A stretch of 64,000 nt of DNA from Pseudomonas taiwanensis (GCF_013393345.1 NZ_QJRF01000074.1:1-64000); one strand, 5' to 3'; shown: positions 1 through 8,827, counted from the first letter of the stretch. Notes: generated by a model not told the origin, from the letters alone. Program-made: numbers and translations.

Positions 1-451
1 AAAAAACTCAGGTCCCTGCCTGGGTTTCGTAGGTTGTGGCTGAGCTCTGCGAAGCCCAACGCTCACGGTCACGTCCGCGTGTTGGGCTTCGTACCTCTGC
101 CCAACCTACGGCAGGCCAGCGGCCTGCACAGCGATTGAAATCGCCCCCACAAAAAAACTCAGGTCCCTGCCTGGGTTTCGTAGGTTGTGGCTGAGCTCCG
201 CGAAGCCCAACGATCATGGTCACCTCCGCGCGTTGGGCTTCGTTCCTCGGCCCAACCTACGGCAGGCCTGCGGCCTGCTTGGCGAATGAATTCGCCCCCA
301 CAAAAAACTCAGGTCCCTGCCTGGGTTTCGTAGGTTGTGGCTGAGCTCTGCGAAGCCCAACGCTCACGGTCACGTCCGCGTGTTGGGCTTCGTACCTCTG
401 CCCAACCTACGGCAGGCCAGCGGCCTGCTTGGCGAATGAATTCGCCCCTAC
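1..451. repeat. Three tandem ~150 bp intergenic repeat units
   Basis: Three head-to-tail copies start near 1, 151 and 301, each opening with an A-run and CTCAGGTCCCTGCC. Each unit holds a long imperfect hairpin (CGTAGGTTG near the start, CAACCTACG near the end, inner arms GAAGCCCAACG and CGTTGGGCTTC) followed by a short REP-like hairpin. Copies 1 and 3 are almost identical inside, while copy 2 has several substitutions. The terminal hairpin is GCGATTGAAATCGC in copy 1 and GCGAATGAATTCGC in copies 2 and 3. I see no gene here. Confidence 0.9.
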
Positions 452-559
452 AAGTGTGGGTTTAGCCCGTGCATCGGAGGCGTAGGGAGAGTCACCCCTC
501 GCCCGCGTGCGGGAGAGGGGCCGGGGGAGAGGGCAAGGGGGCCAAACCGGACTATCCGA

Positions 560-802
560 TCAACCCTTGCGCGGCAATTCCTTCGGCAGGTCTTTCCCCG
601 CCTCGGGCACCTTGGGGTGGAAGAGGGCCTGGCGGACCTTTTCGTAGTCGTCGTAAGGCAGGCCTGCGCGGCTGAGCATTTCCAGGGCGAATTGCTTCAC
701 CTCGGCGTCGGTGTAGGGGCGTAGCTCGGGTTCGGGTTGGCTGGCACAACCGGCGAGGATCAGCGCCATTACGGACAGCGCAAGGATGTGTGCGTGCTTC
801 AT
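560..802 (-). CDS. Small lipoprotein of unknown function (80 aa)
   Basis: The chosen start is the ATG that begins MKHAHILALS. It gives a short basic N-terminus, a hydrophobic stretch and the lipobox LAGC, so the mature protein would begin at a lipidated cysteine near residue 18 and be membrane-anchored. The remaining ~60 residues are polar, with charged and proline-rich segments, and match no domain I recognise. It is divergent from the GntR regulator. The region between 451 and 560 holds only a G-rich intergenic repeat (GGGAGAGGGG type). Confidence 0.7.
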   Translation of the reverse strand: MKHAHILALSVMALILAGCASQPEPELRPYTDAEVKQFALEMLSRAGLPYDDYEKVRQALFHPKVPEAGKDLPKELPRKG

Positions 803-894
803 GGGTGTCCCCGGTTGTGCATGATTGAGTCCGTGCAGGCTACCAACCATGGGAGGGAGCGAAAAATCATCCCCGTAGATAATGACTATTGCCT

Positions 895-917
895 CAACCG
901 CAAGGGTGTCGCGGTTG
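895..917. promoter_or_regulatory. Inverted repeat between lipoprotein and GntR genes
   Basis: CAACCGC, nine bases, then GCGGTTG form a perfect 7 bp dyad in the divergent intergenic region, 56 bp before the GntR regulator start. The position would suit an operator, but it could also be a simple hairpin. No consensus for this regulator is known to me. Confidence 0.35.
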
Positions 918-972
918 CGAGGCGATAGTGAGCAGGCTAACCTTCGATTCTTCAAATTCATCGGATGATTGG

Positions 973-1632
973 ATGTTTGCCATGTCCGCGTCTTCTCTCA
1001 AGCGTTCCCTGGTGGATATCGCCCTGGAACAGATTCGCCAGCGCATCGACGACGGCACCTGGCCCCTGGGCCAGCGCCTGCCTCCCGAACCCGAACTGGC
1101 CGAGATCATCGGTATCAGTCGCAATACCGTGCGTGAGGCGGTGCGTGTGCTGACCTTCTCCGGTGTGCTGGAGGTGCGCCAGGGCGACGGTACCTATGTG
1201 CGTGGTTGTGCCGACCCACTCGGCACCATGCAGGCGCTGGCGCGCAGTTCGGTGGAGCAGGCGCTGGAGGCGCGGGGGATGATCGAGGTCGAGGCGTCGC
1301 GGCTGGCGGCCCTGCGTCGCACCGAAGACGACCTTACCGCCCTGCGGGTGGCCCTGGCTGCGTCCGCCGCGCGTTCCAGTTACGAGGATATCGACGACTA
1401 CATCGTCCATGACCTGGCGTTTCACCAGCGGGTGGTGGACAGCGCCCACAACCCGGTGCTGAGCCAGCTGTATCGCTATTTCTCCCAGGTCATCCGCGTT
1501 GGCCTGGAGCGCACCATCTCCGATCCCGAGCGTGAGCAGCCGAGTTTCGACCTGCATCGCGACCTGCTCGACGCCATCGAACGACAAGACGCGGACGCCG
1601 CCGCAGCGGCCAACCGTGCGTTGCTGATCTGA
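973..1632 (+). CDS. GntR-family (FadR/FCD subgroup) transcriptional regulator
   Basis: Residues ~5-75 form a GntR winged helix (DGTWPLGQRLPPEPELAEI, then SRNTVREAVRVLTFSGVL and a wing VRQGDGTYV). Residues ~90-215 are an all-helical FCD ligand-binding domain with the metal/ligand type signature DLAFHQRVVDSAHNPVL. The length (219 aa) is normal for the family. The start is uncertain between the ATGs at 973 and 982, because neither has a clear Shine-Dalgarno. The gene ends 20 bp before a CynX-type transporter gene on the same strand, so it probably controls that transporter. The ligand is unknown. Confidence 0.85.
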   Translation: MFAMSASSLKRSLVDIALEQIRQRIDDGTWPLGQRLPPEPELAEIIGISRNTVREAVRVLTFSGVLEVRQGDGTYVRGCADPLGTMQALARSSVEQALEARGMIEVEASRLAALRRTEDDLTALRVALAASAARSSYEDIDDYIVHDLAFHQRVVDSAHNPVLSQLYRYFSQVIRVGLERTISDPEREQPSFDLHRDLLDAIERQDADAAAAANRALLI

Positions 1633-1652
1633 CCTTCCTGGAGCTGCCTTGC

Positions 1653-2927
1653 ATGAATGCCCCGAACTCAATGAATGACCCCAAGCCGGCCTGCCCGCCG
1701 CAAGAACTGCTGATCGACGCCGAAGCCGACGACGAACCCCAGCCCCAGGCGCTGCGCGGCAGCACCGTACTGTTGCTGGTCGGGCTAGTGATGGTGGCGT
1801 TGAACCTGCGTCCGGCACTGTCCAGCCTGGCGCCGATGTTGAACATGGTGCGCGAGGCCACTGGCCTGTCGGCGACCGGCGCGGGCCTGCTGACCACCTT
1901 GCCGGTGCTCTGCCTCGGTCTGTTCGCACCGCTGGCGCCAATGCTGGCGCGGCGCCTGGGCAGCGAGCGCACGGTGCTGCTGATCCTGCTCACCCTGGCT
2001 GGCGGCATCGTGCTGCGTAGCTTGTTCCCGATAGCGGGGCTGTTCGTGGGCAGCCTGGTGGCCGGTGCGAGCATCGGCATCATCGGGGTCCTGCTGCCGG
2101 GCATCGTCAAGCGCGATTTCCCCCATATCGCCGGGACGATGACCGGGGTCTACACCATGGCGCTGTGCCTGGGCGCGGCGTTGGCCGCGGGCGCCACGGT
2201 GCCGCTGGCCGAGTTGCTGGATGATGCCTGGCAGCCGGCACTGGCTGTCTGGGCATTGCCGGCCATCCTCGCCGCGCTGATCTGGCTGCCCCAGGCGCGC
2301 CAGGGCCAGCATGCCCACCGCCAAGCCTTCAAGGTGACCGGACTGTGGCGCGACCCGCTGGCCTGGCAGGTGACCCTCTACATGGGGCTGCAATCTTCCC
2401 TGGCCTACATCGTGTTCGGCTGGTTGCCGTCGATCCTGATCGACCGTGGCCTCTCCGCCGTGCAAGCTTGACTGGTGTTGTCCGGCTCGGTGATGGTTCA
2501 ACTGATCAGCGCCCTCGGTGCGCCCTGGCTGGCAACCCGTGGTCGCGATCAGCGTCTGGCCGTGCTGCTGGTAATGGGCCTGACCCTCGTCGGCTTGCTG
2601 GGCATGCTCTATGCGCCGCTGTCCGGTATCTGGGGCTGGGCCGTGGTGCTTGGGTTGGGGCAGGGCGGCACCTTCAGCATCGCCCTGGCGCTGATCGTGC
2701 TGCGCTCGAAGGACGCCCATGTGGCCGCCAACCTCTCCGGCATGGCCCAGGGCGTGGGCTACACGTTGGCGGCCATGGGCCCGCTGATGGTGGGCGTGGT
2801 GCACGACCTCACCGAGGGTTGGAGTGCGGTGGGGATCATCTTCGTGGTGATCAGCCTGGCCGCCACGGCGTTCGGTCTGGGCGCCGGTCGCAACCTGTAT
2901 GTGGCGGCTCGCAGCGAGCATGTCTGA
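1653..2927 (+). pseudogene. CynX/NimT-family MFS transporter interrupted by an in-frame TGA
   Basis: Two open stretches (1653-2471 and 2475-2927) lie in the same frame and join into one ~424-residue MFS carrier separated only by TGA at 2469-2471. The first part carries the family signature LNLRPALSSLAP and seven to eight membrane segments. The second part continues with further segments (LSGSVMVQLISALGAP, then the terminal helices). CynX/NimT proteins export or import cyanate, 2-nitroimidazole or related small anions. No frameshift is needed: one base change (for example GGA to TGA) explains the break. The protein would end after helix 8 and is probably inactive, unless the stop is a sequencing error or is read through. 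Confidence 0.85.
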
Positions 2928-2956
2928 CGGCTGGCATTGCGTCTTATGCCGCTGTC

Positions 2957-3123
2957 GTAGGGTGGATCACGCTTTACCGATCCACCATCGGATTCCGGCG
3001 CGGCACGTTGGTGGAAGTGAAGAGCGACTTCCACCCTACAGAGTCCCGTAGGTTGGTCTGAGGCCACGAAGCCCAACGATTCAGCACGTCACGTTGGGCT
3101 TCGCAGGCTCAGCGCCAACCTAC
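2957..3123. repeat. Two long intergenic hairpin repeats
   Basis: GTAGGGTGG (2957) pairs with CCACCCTAC (3031), and GTAGGTTGG (3048) pairs with CCAACCTAC (3115). The second also has inner arms GAAGCCCAACG and CGTTGGGCTTC, as in the repeats at the window start. The hairpins lie between the converging transporter and LysR genes and may also act as transcription stops. Confidence 0.75.
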
Positions 3124-3127
3124 AAGG

Positions 3128-4069
3128 TCATTGCGTGCTGGGCCGCCAGTTGGCGTTGAATTGCTCCGCCAACTTCTGCTGGCGGAAGCGCTCGACGATG
3201 AAGTCGATGAACACGCGGGTCTTGGCTGGCAGCAGTTTCTGCGCGCTGAAGTAGAGCGACAGGCTGCCGGTGTCCACGTACCAGTCCGGCAGCACGCGCT
3301 CCAAGGCGCCGCTCTTCAGGTGGGGTAGCGCGTGCACCGTACTCACCAGGGTCACGCCCAGCCCTTGCATGGCGGCGTAGCAGGCCGCCTCCGGGTCGGT
3401 CATGGTCATGCGCAGCTTCATTTCGAAGATCGCCTGGCGGTCGTCGCGCGTGCGCAAGGGCCAGGACCGCACGCGTCCAGTCTGCGGTGAACGCATGAGG
3501 ATGCCATCGTGCTGGGCAAGGTCTTCCGGCGATTCGATGGCCGGGTTGCGCGCCAGGTAGTCCCTGGAGGCCAGCAGTACCCGATGGGCTGGCCCGAGCT
3601 GACGCGCGATGACACCGGGCGGCAGTTCGAAACCGCCGCCGATGGCCGCGTCGAAGCCTTCGCCGATAAGGTCCACAGGGCGGTTGTCGAAGTGCCAGTC
3701 CGGGATGATCGCCGGGTAGCGGGCGAGGAACTCGCCGAGGTGCGGCAGGATGTAATCCCGGCCGAACGACACGCCCATGCTCACCTTCAGGGTGCCCGCC
3801 GGTTGGCCCTGGCTGCTGGCGAGGTTCGCCACTGCGCCCTGAATGCTTGCCAACCCGCCACTCACCTCCGCGAGAAAGCGCTCACCGGCTTCGGTCAGCG
3901 TCAGGCGACGCGTGCTGCGCAGGAACAGCCGCACGCCGAGGTTCGACTCCAGCCGTGCCACGTTCTTACCCACCGCTGCGGGCGTCAGGCCCAGGCGCCG
4001 AGCGGCTTCGGCGAAGCTGCCGGCCTCGGCGGCGCGGACGAAGCACTCGATGCTGCTGAGGGTTTCCAT
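3128..4069 (-). CDS. LysR-family transcriptional regulator
   Basis: The start is the ATG of METLSSIE, preceded by GGAGATGCC. Residues 1-62 are the LysR winged helix (FVRAAEAGSFAEAARRLG, then VGKNVARLESNLGVRLF and STRRLTLTEAGERF). Residues ~90-300 form the two-lobed co-inducer-binding domain. Total length is 313 aa, normal for the family. It is divergent from the SDR gene at 4188 with 118 bp between them, which is the usual arrangement for a LysR protein controlling its neighbour. The inducer cannot be read from sequence. Confidence 0.9.
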   Translation of the reverse strand: METLSSIECFVRAAEAGSFAEAARRLGLTPAAVGKNVARLESNLGVRLFLRSTRRLTLTEAGERFLAEVSGGLASIQGAVANLASSQGQPAGTLKVSMGVSFGRDYILPHLGEFLARYPAIIPDWHFDNRPVDLIGEGFDAAIGGGFELPPGVIARQLGPAHRVLLASRDYLARNPAIESPEDLAQHDGILMRSPQTGRVRSWPLRTRDDRQAIFEMKLRMTMTDPEAACYAAMQGLGVTLVSTVHALPHLKSGALERVLPDWYVDTGSLSLYFSAQKLLPAKTRVFIDFIVERFRQQKLAEQFNANWRPSTQ

Positions 4070-4091
4070 GGCATCTCCATAAACCATTGGT

Positions 4092-4110
4092 ATCGACTGA
4101 ATATAGCGAT
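4092..4110. promoter_or_regulatory. Possible LysR box (ATCG-N11-CGAT)
   Basis: ATCG, eleven bases (ACTGAATATAG), then CGAT form a dyad in the LysR/SDR intergenic region. The 11-base spacing fits the T-N11-A type of LysR binding site. A second short dyad (ACCATTGGT) lies just beside it. Assignment rests on position and symmetry only. Confidence 0.35.
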
Positions 4111-4187
4111 TGCCGGCTTATCGGTTGTGAATGCCGGGTGAATACTGGGGCCGTCTTCCACACCAACCCAGTTCCAGGAGATTCCCG

Positions 4188-4937
4188 ATGAGCACTCTGA
4201 AAACCCTCGAAGGCAAAGTGGCATTCATCCAGGGCGGTTCCCGCGGCATCGGCGCCGCCATCGCCAAGCGCCTGGCCAATGATGGCGCCGCAGTAGCGCT
4301 GACCTACGCCGCTTCCGCCAGCAGCGCCCTTGAAGTCGTCCAGGCCATCGAAGCCGCCGGCGGCCGCGCCATCGCGATCAAAGCCGACAGCCGCGACGAA
4401 AAGGCCATCCGTGCCGCCATCCGCCATACGGTGGAAACCTACGGACGACTCGACATCCTGGTGAACAACGCCGGCGTGCTGGCCGTGGCGCCCATCGAGG
4501 AGTTCAGCATTGATGACCTCGACCGCACCCTGGACGTCAACGTCCGCAGCGTGGTGATCGCCAGCCAGGAAGCGGCTCTCGTAATGGGCGAGGGTGGTCG
4601 CATCATCACCATTGGCAGCACCAACGCCGAGCGCATGCCCTTTGCCGGTGGCTCGGTCTACGCCCTGAGCAAGGCGGCGGTGGCCGGTTTCACCAAGGGC
4701 CTGGCCCGCGACCTCGGCCCGCGCGGCATCACCGTCAACAACGTGCAGCCAGGCCCGGTGGACACCGAGATGAACCCCGATAACGGCGAGTTCGCCACCT
4801 CCCTCAAGCAACTGATGGCCCTGCCGCGTTACGGCCAGGCCGAGGAAATCGCCAGCTTCGTGGCTTACCTGGCGGGCCCGGAGGCCGGGTACATCACTGG
4901 TGCGAACTTGATGATCGATGGTGGGTTCTCGGCCTGA
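4188..4937 (+). CDS. Short-chain dehydrogenase/reductase (SDR), 3-oxoacyl-ACP reductase-like
   Basis: The start ATG follows AGGAG by seven bases. The 249-residue protein is a classical SDR. The cofactor motif is GGSRGIG (near residue 15), the NNAG motif follows at ~90, and the catalytic Ser and Tyr-x3-Lys appear in TIGSTN and VYALSKAAVAGF. Substrate specificity cannot be predicted. It faces away from a LysR regulator that probably controls it. Related LysR-SDR pairs are common in Pseudomonas accessory metabolism. Confidence 0.9.
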   Translation: MSTLKTLEGKVAFIQGGSRGIGAAIAKRLANDGAAVALTYAASASSALEVVQAIEAAGGRAIAIKADSRDEKAIRAAIRHTVETYGRLDILVNNAGVLAVAPIEEFSIDDLDRTLDVNVRSVVIASQEAALVMGEGGRIITIGSTNAERMPFAGGSVYALSKAAVAGFTKGLARDLGPRGITVNNVQPGPVDTEMNPDNGEFATSLKQLMALPRYGQAEEIASFVAYLAGPEAGYITGANLMIDGGFSA

Positions 4938-4957
4938 GGACGGGCAGATGGTTTCTC

Positions 4958-5088
4958 GTAGGATGGCGTAGAGCGAAGCGAAACCCATCAGCGATGGTCG
5001 ATGGGTTTCGCGGGCTCTACCCATCCTACGAAAGCGTGGAGTCTGGCTGGCTCCGATGGTGGAAATGAAGAGCGATTTCCACCCTACA
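4958..5088. repeat. Intergenic hairpin repeats after the SDR gene
   Basis: GTAGGATGG (4958) pairs with CCATCCTAC (5021), with further complementary bases inside (GAAACCCATC with GATGGGTTTC). A second arm, GGTGGAAAT...ATTTCCACC, follows at 5059-5083. These belong to the same family as the repeats at 2957-3123. They lie between the converging SDR and aldo/keto reductase genes. Confidence 0.7.
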
Positions 5089-6007
5089 AAAGGCGGATCA
5101 ACCTGTCCCGCAGTGCCTGATCCGCTTCCTTCCCCCGCCCCGCCTGGAGGTTGTCCAGCATGTGGCGGGGGTTTCCTGTTCCGGGAATGACGCAGGTCAC
5201 CGCCGGGTGGCTGAGGCAGAACTTCAGCAGGAGTTGCGACCAGCTCGTGCAGTCGTACCCGGCGGCCCACTCCGGTACGGGCTGTTGCAACAGGTTGCGC
5301 AGCAGGTTGCCGCCGCCGAAGGGACGGTTGATCAACACTGCCGTGCCGCGTTCCTGGGCCAGGGGCAGGATGCGCTCCTCGGCGTCGCGGTCGTTAAGGG
5401 CGTAGTCGATCTGCAGGAAGTCCAGCTTCTCGGCGCGCAGCACCCGCTCCAACTCGTCGTAGCCGCTGGTGGTGTAGTGCGTGACGCCCAGGTAGCGGAT
5501 GCGGCCTTCCTCTTTCCACTGGCGCAGGGTCTTCAGGTGCTCTTGCCAGTCCACCAGGTTGTGCACCTGCATCAGGTCGATGCGCTGGCGCTGCAACAGG
5601 CGCATCGAGTGTTGCATCTGCTCCACGCCGTGCTGGCGACCCTGGGTCCAGACCTTGGTGGCGACGAAAGCGCGGTCGTGTGCCTTGAGCTCGTTGAGCA
5701 GGCCGCCGACCACTTCTTCCGCTTGCCCGTACATGGGCGAACTGTCGATCACCGAACCCCCGCCTGCGAACAGTTCTTCCAGCACCTTGCGGCAGTCGGC
5801 CCAGGCTTCGGTGGCATTACGGGAGATGTCGAAGCCTCGGTAGGTGCCGATGCCGATCACCGGCAACTGCTCACCGCTGGAAGGAATGGCGCGGCGGCGC
5901 AGAGGCTGCTGGCCCATGTCCGCACCCAGGCTGAAGGGGCTCATAGCCAGGAGCGCGGTGCCGGCGCTGAGGCGGAGGAATTCGGCGCGGGTGATGCCGG
6001 TTCTCAT
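5084..6007 (-). CDS. Aldo/keto reductase with an N-terminal export-like segment
   Basis: The 307-residue protein has the AKR barrel from ~45 on (PVIGIGTYRGFD). The catalytic tetrad can be traced as Asp in VIDSS, Tyr in PMYGQ, Lys in ATKVW and His in QVHNL. It ends with the NADPH-binding type region (VIPGTGNPRHMLDN). Residues 1-30 (MRTGITRAEFLRLSAGTALLAM) resemble a Tat leader of the TRxEFL type but lack the arginine pair, so the protein may be periplasmic. Its ATG overlaps the stop of the upstream carrier gene by four bases, indicating translational coupling. Confidence 0.85.
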   Translation of the reverse strand: MRTGITRAEFLRLSAGTALLAMSPFSLGADMGQQPLRRRAIPSSGEQLPVIGIGTYRGFDISRNATEAWADCRKVLEELFAGGGSVIDSSPMYGQAEEVVGGLLNELKAHDRAFVATKVWTQGRQHGVEQMQHSMRLLQRQRIDLMQVHNLVDWQEHLKTLRQWKEEGRIRYLGVTHYTTSGYDELERVLRAEKLDFLQIDYALNDRDAEERILPLAQERGTAVLINRPFGGGNLLRNLLQQPVPEWAAGYDCTSWSQLLLKFCLSHPAVTCVIPGTGNPRHMLDNLQAGRGKEADQALRDRLIRLL

Positions 6008-7287
6008 GGTTGGACCTCCTGTGGGGTGGCTGTCTGTTCATGGTGACGGCCGAGGCGCCAGCCCACTGCGCTCCAGGCGAGGGCCACGCCGGCGCCCACC
6101 AGGGCCACCAGCGCGGCGCCGAGGCCGATGGCGTCGAGCAAGGCCTTGAGCCAGGCGCTGACGGCATCGCCTCCGCGATAGACCACGGTGTCGATGAAGT
6201 TCTTCGCCCGATACTTCTGCTGGGCGCCGAGCGGCACGAAGAGCATTTCCCGCCCCGGCCGCACGAAGGCGTATTCGCCCACCCGGCGCAGCACCATCAC
6301 CACAGCCAGCACTGAGAATTGCGGCAGCAGCGCGAGGGCGAGGAAACCCAGCGTCACCAACAGGGGCACTACCGCCAGCAGCGCGCCGACGCCGAAGCGC
6401 TGGGCCACGCGCCCGGCGATGAACAACTGGCAGGCGAGGGAGAGGGCCTGCACGGTGAAGTCGATCAGGGCGAAGACGCGGACCTGCTGCTGGCTATCGG
6501 GGAACAGCGCGGCCACCAGCCGGGCCTGCTCGAAGTAGAGGAAGGTGCTGGTGCAGGACAGCAGCAGGACGAAAACACAGATGCCCAGCAGATAAGGTGA
6601 GCCCAGCACCAGGCTGACGCCGGCGAAGGGGTTGCCGGGCACCGGGTGTTCCGGGGGTTCGCTTTCCGCGCCGGGTCGCCCGGCACCACCCCTCGCGCGC
6701 CAGGCCATCAGGTAGCGGCGCAGGACGAGGGTGGGCAGCAGGAAAAGCGCGGCCAGTACCAGCAGACCGGCGGTGCCCGCGTGACTGACCAGCAGCCCTC
6801 CCAGCAGTGGACCGATCAGCCCGCCCAGGCTAGCACCCGCGGCGATGGACGGGAACAGCCGTTTGGATTGCCGACGGTCGAACACGTCGGCCAGCAGGCT
6901 CCAGGCCAGGGACACCACGAACAGGTTGTAGACCGACAGCCAGACGTAGAAGGCGCGCGCCGCCCATAGCGGGTCCGGCGTGCGCCACAGCAACCAGGCG
7001 AAACCCAACAGATTGCTGGCGAAAAACAGGTAGACGCAGTCGAGGAAGATCCGCCGGGGGACCCGCGCATTCAGCCAGCCGTAGGCCGGGACTGCCAGCA
7101 GCATGGTGACGAAGGTGGCACTGAACAGCCATTGCAGGTTCTCCACGCCGCCGGCGATGCCCATGGTCTCGCGCACCGGCCGCAGCATGAAGTACCCGCC
7201 GAACAGGCACAGCAGCAGGGCGAAAGCGGCGAGGGCCGGGGCCAGTTCACCGGCCCTGGCATGGATGGCGCGGTGGATCGGAGACAT
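6004..7287 (-). CDS. Twelve-segment membrane carrier, MFS/ADP-ATP translocase-like
   Basis: From the ATG of MSPIHRA the protein is 427 aa with about twelve hydrophobic segments. The first segments (FGGYFMLRPVRETMGIAGG) resemble the start of the ATP:ADP antiporter/NTT-type carriers that are annotated as MFS transporters in free-living bacteria. I know of no established substrate for this group in Pseudomonas. The gene overlaps the aldo/keto reductase gene by four bases (ATGA), so the two are made together. A longer frame upstream runs through a repeat and is not used. Confidence 0.75.
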   Translation of the reverse strand: MSPIHRAIHARAGELAPALAAFALLLCLFGGYFMLRPVRETMGIAGGVENLQWLFSATFVTMLLAVPAYGWLNARVPRRIFLDCVYLFFASNLLGFAWLLWRTPDPLWAARAFYVWLSVYNLFVVSLAWSLLADVFDRRQSKRLFPSIAAGASLGGLIGPLLGGLLVSHAGTAGLLVLAALFLLPTLVLRRYLMAWRARGGAGRPGAESEPPEHPVPGNPFAGVSLVLGSPYLLGICVFVLLLSCTSTFLYFEQARLVAALFPDSQQQVRVFALIDFTVQALSLACQLFIAGRVAQRFGVGALLAVVPLLVTLGFLALALLPQFSVLAVVMVLRRVGEYAFVRPGREMLFVPLGAQQKYRAKNFIDTVVYRGGDAVSAWLKALLDAIGLGAALVALVGAGVALAWSAVGWRLGRHHEQTATPQEVQP

Positions 7288-7384
7288 GGCGGTGGTTCGT
7301 GTGGGGTGGTCTGGTGGTTTTAGACCATGGCGGGGCGGGGTGCTGGTACTGGCTGTTGCGGGGGCTGGTGGGGCGCGCTTTGTT

Positions 7385-7479
7385 GTGGGGGCGATTTCAA
7401 TCGCTGAACAGGCCGAAGGTCTGCCATTCAGGGTCGGGGCAGCTGCGCTGCCCTTAGCGAATGAATTCGCCTCCACAAG
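7385..7479. repeat. Pair of REP-like hairpins
   Basis: GTGGGGGCGATTTCAATCGC on the left and AGCGAATGAATTCGCC followed by TCCACAAGG on the right lie in the gap between the carrier and aauR genes. The rest of 7288-7504 shows nothing else that I can identify. Confidence 0.7.
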
Positions 7480-7504
7480 GTTCAGCCCGTCCCCAGCGGC
7501 TCGA

Positions 7505-8827
7505 TCAAAGCCCGTACTTCTTCACCTTGTCGAACAGCGTGGTCTTGGCCATGCCGAGGGCGATGCAGGCCTGGCTGAGGTTGCCGCCGTGGCGTTCGAG
7601 GGCGGCGCTGAGGAGGGATTTTTCGAAGGCTTCCACCGCTTCGGCGAAGCGCGGTTCATTGCCGTCCGGCGTCTGGCCGCTCTTCTTGAACACCGGCAGC
7701 CCGAGGGCGAAACGTTCGGCGACGTTGCGCAGTTCTCGCACGTTGCCGGGCCAGTCGTGGGCCATGAGGGCGGAGACGGTGGCGTTGTCCAGCTCTGGCG
7801 CGGCGCGGTCGAAGCGCAGGGTGGAGAGCTGCAGGAAGTGCTCGAACAGCAGCAGGATGTCTTCACGGCGGTCACGTAGCGGCGGCAGTTCCAGGGTGAC
7901 CACGTTGAGGCGGTAGTAGAGGTCGCTGCGGAAACGGCCGGCGCGGCCTTCTTCGTCCAGGTCGAACTTGGTGGCGGCGATCACCCGGCAATCCACCGGG
8001 ATCGGCTGGTTGGAGCCGAGGCGTTCCAGGGTCTGCTCCTGGAGCACGCGGAGGAACTTGATCTGCAGGTTGAGCGGCATGCTCTCGATCTCGTCGAGGA
8101 ACAGGGTGCCCTGGTGGGCGTGCTCGATCTTGCCGATGCGTCGCTTGCCGGCGCCGGTGAACGCGTGGGCCTCGTGGCCGAAGATTTCGCTGTCGAACAG
8201 GTTCTCCGGCAGGCCACCGCAGTTGAGGGCGACGAACTGTTTCGACTGGCGCCGGCTGAAGTCGTGCAGGCAACGGGCGACCAGTTCCTTGCCGGTCCCG
8301 GTTTCGCCCTCGATCAGCACATTGGCCGAGGTGTCGGCGACGTTGGCGATCAGCTCGCGCAGTGCCTGGATGGCCGGCGAGCGTCCGATGATGCGCTGCT
8401 CCAGAGACTGTCGGCCGGCCAGTTGCCGGCGCAGGCTCGACACTTCGCGAGCCAGCGCGCGCTGCTCCAGGGCGCGGCGCGCGACGTCCACCAGACGCTC
8501 GGGGGAGAAGGGTTTCTCCATGAAGTCGTAGGCGCCGTCGCGCATGGCCTGCACCGCCATGCTGATGTCGCCGTGGCCAGTGATCAGCACCACCGGGATG
8601 CTGCGGTCGCGGGACTTCAGGCGCTCCAGCAATGTCAGTCCATCCATGCCGGGCAGGCGGATGTCGCTGATGACAATGCCGGCGAAGTCCTCGCCCACCT
8701 GGGCCATGGCTTCTTCGGCGCTGCCGACGCCGATGCTGGGGATGTCTTCCAGGGCCAGCGCCTGCTGGCAACCCATCAGGACGTGGGGGTCGTCTTCGAC
8801 GATGAGGACGCTGAGGGGCTCGGTCAT
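7505..8827 (-). CDS. aauR: Sigma-54-dependent response regulator AauR
   Basis: The 440-residue protein has an N-terminal receiver (phospho-acceptor Asp55 in SDIRLPGMDG), an AAA+ domain with Walker A GETGTGKE (174-181) and Walker B LFLDE (~242), and a C-terminal Fis-type helix-turn-helix (ACIALGMAKTTLFDKVKKY). It activates RNA polymerase with sigma-54. AauR in Pseudomonas controls uptake and use of glutamate, aspartate and their amides. Its start overlaps the aauS stop by four bases. The sigma-54 contact loop reads HAFTGA (221-226) where most family members have GAFTGA. Confidence 0.92.
   Translation of the reverse strand: MTEPLSVLIVEDDPHVLMGCQQALALEDIPSIGVGSAEEAMAQVGEDFAGIVISDIRLPGMDGLTLLERLKSRDRSIPVVLITGHGDISMAVQAMRDGAYDFMEKPFSPERLVDVARRALEQRALAREVSSLRRQLAGRQSLEQRIIGRSPAIQALRELIANVADTSANVLIEGETGTGKELVARCLHDFSRRQSKQFVALNCGGLPENLFDSEIFGHEAHAFTGAGKRRIGKIEHAHQGTLFLDEIESMPLNLQIKFLRVLQEQTLERLGSNQPIPVDCRVIAATKFDLDEEGRAGRFRSDLYYRLNVVTLELPPLRDRREDILLLFEHFLQLSTLRFDRAAPELDNATVSALMAHDWPGNVRELRNVAERFALGLPVFKKSGQTPDGNEPRFAEAVEAFEKSLLSAALERHGGNLSQACIALGMAKTTLFDKVKKYGL

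Noticed and set aside
1-451. CRISPR-like periodic repeat
   Set aside because: The repeated unit is ~150 bp with internal hairpins and no unique spacers, and no cas genes are near.
2469-2471. TGA in the transporter gene read as selenocysteine
   Set aside because: MFS carriers have no selenocysteine at this place, no SECIS-like hairpin follows, and a Gly or similar residue is expected there.
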